From the NCBI GenBank assembly GCA_031385545.1, contig JANNBN010000140.1, positions 68,166 through 132,165 on the forward strand: a DNA stretch of 64,000 nucleotides, given 5' to 3'. A program made the position numbers and the translations under genes. This DNA is from JANNBN01 sp031385545. Its GTDB lineage: Bacteria; Actinomycetota; Acidimicrobiia; Acidimicrobiales; JANYDT01. Each line of letters opens with the position of its first letter. The stretch's first letter is position 1. Under the pieces are notes generated by a model. It ran no database searches. It was not told the DNA's origin and saw nothing but the letters and a program-made list of their open reading frames with translations. Positions 61,850-64,000 of this stretch are shown here, in pieces.

Positions 61850-63396
61850 GTGAACCGAGCGCGGGAACGCTCATTGGACAGTACGAGATCGTGTCGCTGA
61901 TCGGCCATGGCTCGACAGGCAGCGTGTTCCGGGCGGTCGACACCGAGACCGGCCGCACCGTCGCGGTCAAACGCATCACCACATTGCCGACCGATGCCCA
62001 GCGCGCTGCGTTCCACCGAGAGGCCCGCACACTCGCCGGGCTGGATCATCCATCCGTGCTTCGCCTGGTGGAGCTCATCGACACCGACGAGCATCTTGCA
62101 CTCGTCACCGAGTACGCAGGCGGCGGCTCGTTGCGTGACGCGCTTCGCACCCGTGGCCTGTTCGCTCCGGCGAAGGTCGTCGCATTGCTCGCCCCGGTGG
62201 CCTCCGCTCTGGCAGAAGCGCACCGCGATGGCATCGTGCACCGCGACGTGAAACCGTCGAACATCGTCCTCAGGGACGACGGCACACCCGTCCTGGCAGA
62301 CTTCGGCCTTGCACTCACCGACCCGGGGGTGTCCCAGACGAGCAGCGCTGCGCTGGGTTCCGCTTCGTATCTCGATCCTGAGGTCGCTGACGGAGTGATG
62401 CCGTCCCCAGCATCAGACCTGTACTCGCTCGGCGTCGTCGCCTACGAGTTGCTGACGGGGCGAACCCCGTTCGCAGGCGACACCCCCCTTGCAGTGCTGC
62501 GCGCTGCTGATCGGGGTGATTTCCAGCCACTGGATCGGGCAACGTGCGGCCAGTTCGGCGCCGCGGTTGAACGGGCCATCGCCCGCGACCCAGCAGCGCG
62601 CTACCCCGACGCAGAGTCACTCCTTCGGGCATGGTCGGCTGCAGTAAAAATTCCGGCTGCCATGGACAATCCGGTCGACGACCTCGATCCCTTCCGCAGC
62701 GCCGATACCGCACAGCCTTCGACTCGGGAACCACAGAGGCGTGTCCGCGACATTGCAGACCCAACATCTGATGACGACGTGACAGACCGCACCGCGTCGT
62801 TCCGGGTTCCACTCCGCCCGCTCGCACTCGAGGCTGCCGAGCCGGTTCACGAGGCCCGGAATTGGCGACGGATCGGGGCCGCTGCAGCGGCCGTCGTGGC
62901 GCTGGGTTCGGTCGGTGCAACCATCGCGGCCGTCCGCTCGGCGAACCGCTCCCGAACGACTTCCGGAGTCGTTGCGTTCCGAGTGAGTTGCGACCCGCAG
63001 ACCACCGCTCAGTGCGTCGGCACCATCACCCGCACGCCGGAGGGAATCCTCGTGCGCTTCGCAGACGACGAACGGCCGACGCACTACACGGTCGGCCGGC
63101 GCACTGATGCGCTGCGGGTGAGCAACTTCTTCTGCGGATCAGCCGAAACACTTGCCGTCTATCGTCCGACGAACGGTGTCATCTACTACTTCAAGGACTG
63201 GCCCCTGGCGGGCCAACAGTCCGATGTCCGAGCGGACGCGACGGGTGTGACCGACGCGCACGTGGTGGTGAGTGACCACAACGGAGACGGGTGCGGCGAC
63301 ATCGGTCTTGACGTGGGTATCACCCGGACATGGTTCATGCCACACGCCCAGGGCGAACGGTTGCAGCAGGTCAACCGGTCCGACGTCGGTTCCTGA
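61846..63396 (+). CDS. Membrane-anchored Ser/Thr protein kinase (PknB-like)
   Basis: A 516-residue kinase. The domain is complete: GQYEIVSLIGHGSTGSVFRAVD (glycine loop), VAVKRI (ATP Lys), HRDVKPSNIVL (catalytic loop), ADFGLA, LGSASYLDPEV (activation segment end) and DLYSLGVVAYELLTGRTPF. After an acidic linker, a membrane helix lies at about 335-360, followed by an exported domain with Cys pairs (VSCDPQTTAQCVG, NFFCGS, NGDGCGD). The ATG overlaps the ATPase stop codon; with FHA in that protein, phospho-peptide recognition of the kinase by the ATPase is a plausible regulatory link. Confidence 0.93.
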   Translation: MSEPSAGTLIGQYEIVSLIGHGSTGSVFRAVDTETGRTVAVKRITTLPTDAQRAAFHREARTLAGLDHPSVLRLVELIDTDEHLALVTEYAGGGSLRDALRTRGLFAPAKVVALLAPVASALAEAHRDGIVHRDVKPSNIVLRDDGTPVLADFGLALTDPGVSQTSSAALGSASYLDPEVADGVMPSPASDLYSLGVVAYELLTGRTPFAGDTPLAVLRAADRGDFQPLDRATCGQFGAAVERAIARDPAARYPDAESLLRAWSAAVKIPAAMDNPVDDLDPFRSADTAQPSTREPQRRVRDIADPTSDDDVTDRTASFRVPLRPLALEAAEPVHEARNWRRIGAAAAAVVALGSVGATIAAVRSANRSRTTSGVVAFRVSCDPQTTAQCVGTITRTPEGILVRFADDERPTHYTVGRRTDALRVSNFFCGSAETLAVYRPTNGVIYYFKDWPLAGQQSDVRADATGVTDAHVVVSDHNGDGCGDIGLDVGITRTWFMPHAQGERLQQVNRSDVGS

Positions 63397-63397
63397 A

Positions 63398-64000
63398 TCA
63401 ACGCAACCTGAACCGTGCAGCTGCCGGTGCTGTGTAGACCGCGTTGAGCAGCCTGATGCTGTTGCGGTACGACCCATCGACCGCGTAGATCGATGCGCGA
63501 GGCGCGCTGAGGCGCATTGGCTGCGAGTAGTCGATGGGTGACCCCAGGCCACCGGTGTCAACCATCCCGACCGTACGAGCAGCGTCCAGCAGCCCGCCTC
63601 GCGACAGATCGCCGGTAGCGACGGCGCGTTCCAGAATCGCTTCCCACACACGCGCCTGGGTGTAGCCGAAGGTCAGCCCGACATCGGGATTCTCGGTCCA
63701 GTACCGGTTGTCCGCTGCCAGCAGATCGGCGGCGAGCGGCGCCGTCTCCTTCTCGCCCCACACGGGGCCGTCACCGATCACCCAGCAGGTTGCCTCGAAC
63801 GTCTTCGACGTCTGCGGGGTGATGATGCGGTCGCTGAACCCTGCGCCGAGCACGATCCATCGGAATGCAAGACCTGACCTGGCAGCGCCCATCACGAGTT
63901 GCACCAGCTGCTGCGGAGCAAGCGTGGTGACCACACCCTGGCAACCACCTCGGGCGAGCTGAGCCAGATCGCGTCGCCAGGCTGGCCGTCGCCCAGCGTC
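63398..64000 (-). CDS. Periplasmic substrate-binding protein (Peripla_BP_6-like), 5' end cut by the window edge
   Basis: An open frame from the stop at 63398 runs off the right edge, at least 200 residues. It resembles branched-chain amino-acid ABC binding proteins: GVVTTLAPQQLVQLVMGAARSGLAFRWIVLG, a domain hinge, then GYTQARVWEAILERAVATGDLSRGGLLDAAR and YRNSIRLLNAVYTAPA. The true start and any lipoprotein signal lie outside the window. Converges with the kinase gene (1-base gap between stop codons). Confidence 0.8.
   Translation of the reverse strand, partial: DAGRRPAWRRDLAQLARGGCQGVVTTLAPQQLVQLVMGAARSGLAFRWIVLGAGFSDRIITPQTSKTFEATCWVIGDGPVWGEKETAPLAADLLAADNRYWTENPDVGLTFGYTQARVWEAILERAVATGDLSRGGLLDAARTVGMVDTGGLGSPIDYSQPMRLSAPRASIYAVDGSYRNSIRLLNAVYTAPAAARFRLR

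Noticed and set aside
1..64000. CRISPR arrays, insertion sequences, prophage genes, biosynthetic gene clusters
   Set aside because: No spaced direct repeats of CRISPR size, no transposase or integrase, no phage structural genes and no PKS/NRPS or RiPP genes were found on either strand.

Overview
The window is GC-rich, densely coding actinobacterial DNA. The gene set points to an Acidimicrobiia-type bacterium of the Ilumatobacter kind: a mycobacterial-style Mec/CysO/CysM cysteine route, an F420-type LLM oxidoreductase, a WS/DGAT acyltransferase, a TIGR03086 protein, a DosR/DevR-like response regulator with universal stress proteins, and an EccC-like ATPase. There is no rRNA gene, so this placement is inference. 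No prophage, insertion sequence or CRISPR array was seen.

Layout. 1-2.0 kb: rph-rdgB-hypothetical operon (minus). 2.3-6.3 kb: DUF1800/DUF1501 pair, an orphan Flp pilin and a strong terminator. 6.4-8.0 kb: mec-cysO-cysM. 8.2-10.6 kb: smpB, a HAD hydrolase, and pth2 with a hypothetical gene. 10.6-12.6 kb: a WXG100-like protein and a 521-residue probable type VII substrate. 13-18.1 kb: sulfatase, SRPBCC, VOC, L31, Nudix and TerC genes. 18.2-23.6 kb: a complete tctCBA transporter operon with its sensor kinase and regulator. 23.8-30.4 kb: Lrp/ald divergent pair, TetR, nitronate monooxygenase, D-aminoacylase and an EEP nuclease.

30.5-41.6 kb is a redox/dormancy island: a USP-multicopper oxidase-CopD-like operon, a PAS/GAF histidine kinase, further USPs, a DosR-like regulator, an FMN-binding PNPOx-fold protein and an odd Asp/His-rich protein. 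Five intergenic sites share a 14-bp core resembling the mycobacterial DosR box, including one before the regulator gene, so I read this as one autoregulated regulon. Directly next to it (41.6-42.1 kb) is a glutathione peroxidase whose catalytic residue is an in-frame TGA followed by a GGUC-loop hairpin: a probable selenoprotein that ordinary gene calling truncates.

42.1-47.7 kb: LLM oxidoreductase and a sugar ABC transporter divergent from its LacI regulator, with a perfect palindromic operator on the promoter. 47.6-49.9 kb is a decay zone: broken purU, an amidohydrolase remnant and a broken AbiEi/DUF559-like gene around an intact tRNA-Gly. 49.9-57.4 kb: WS/DGAT, Fpg/Nei, SDR, two RDD proteins, dut, orn and a helicase. 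57.5-63.4 kb: an FHA-EccC-like ATPase coupled to a Ser/Thr kinase. The right edge cuts a substrate-binding protein gene and the left edge cuts the third gene of the rph operon.
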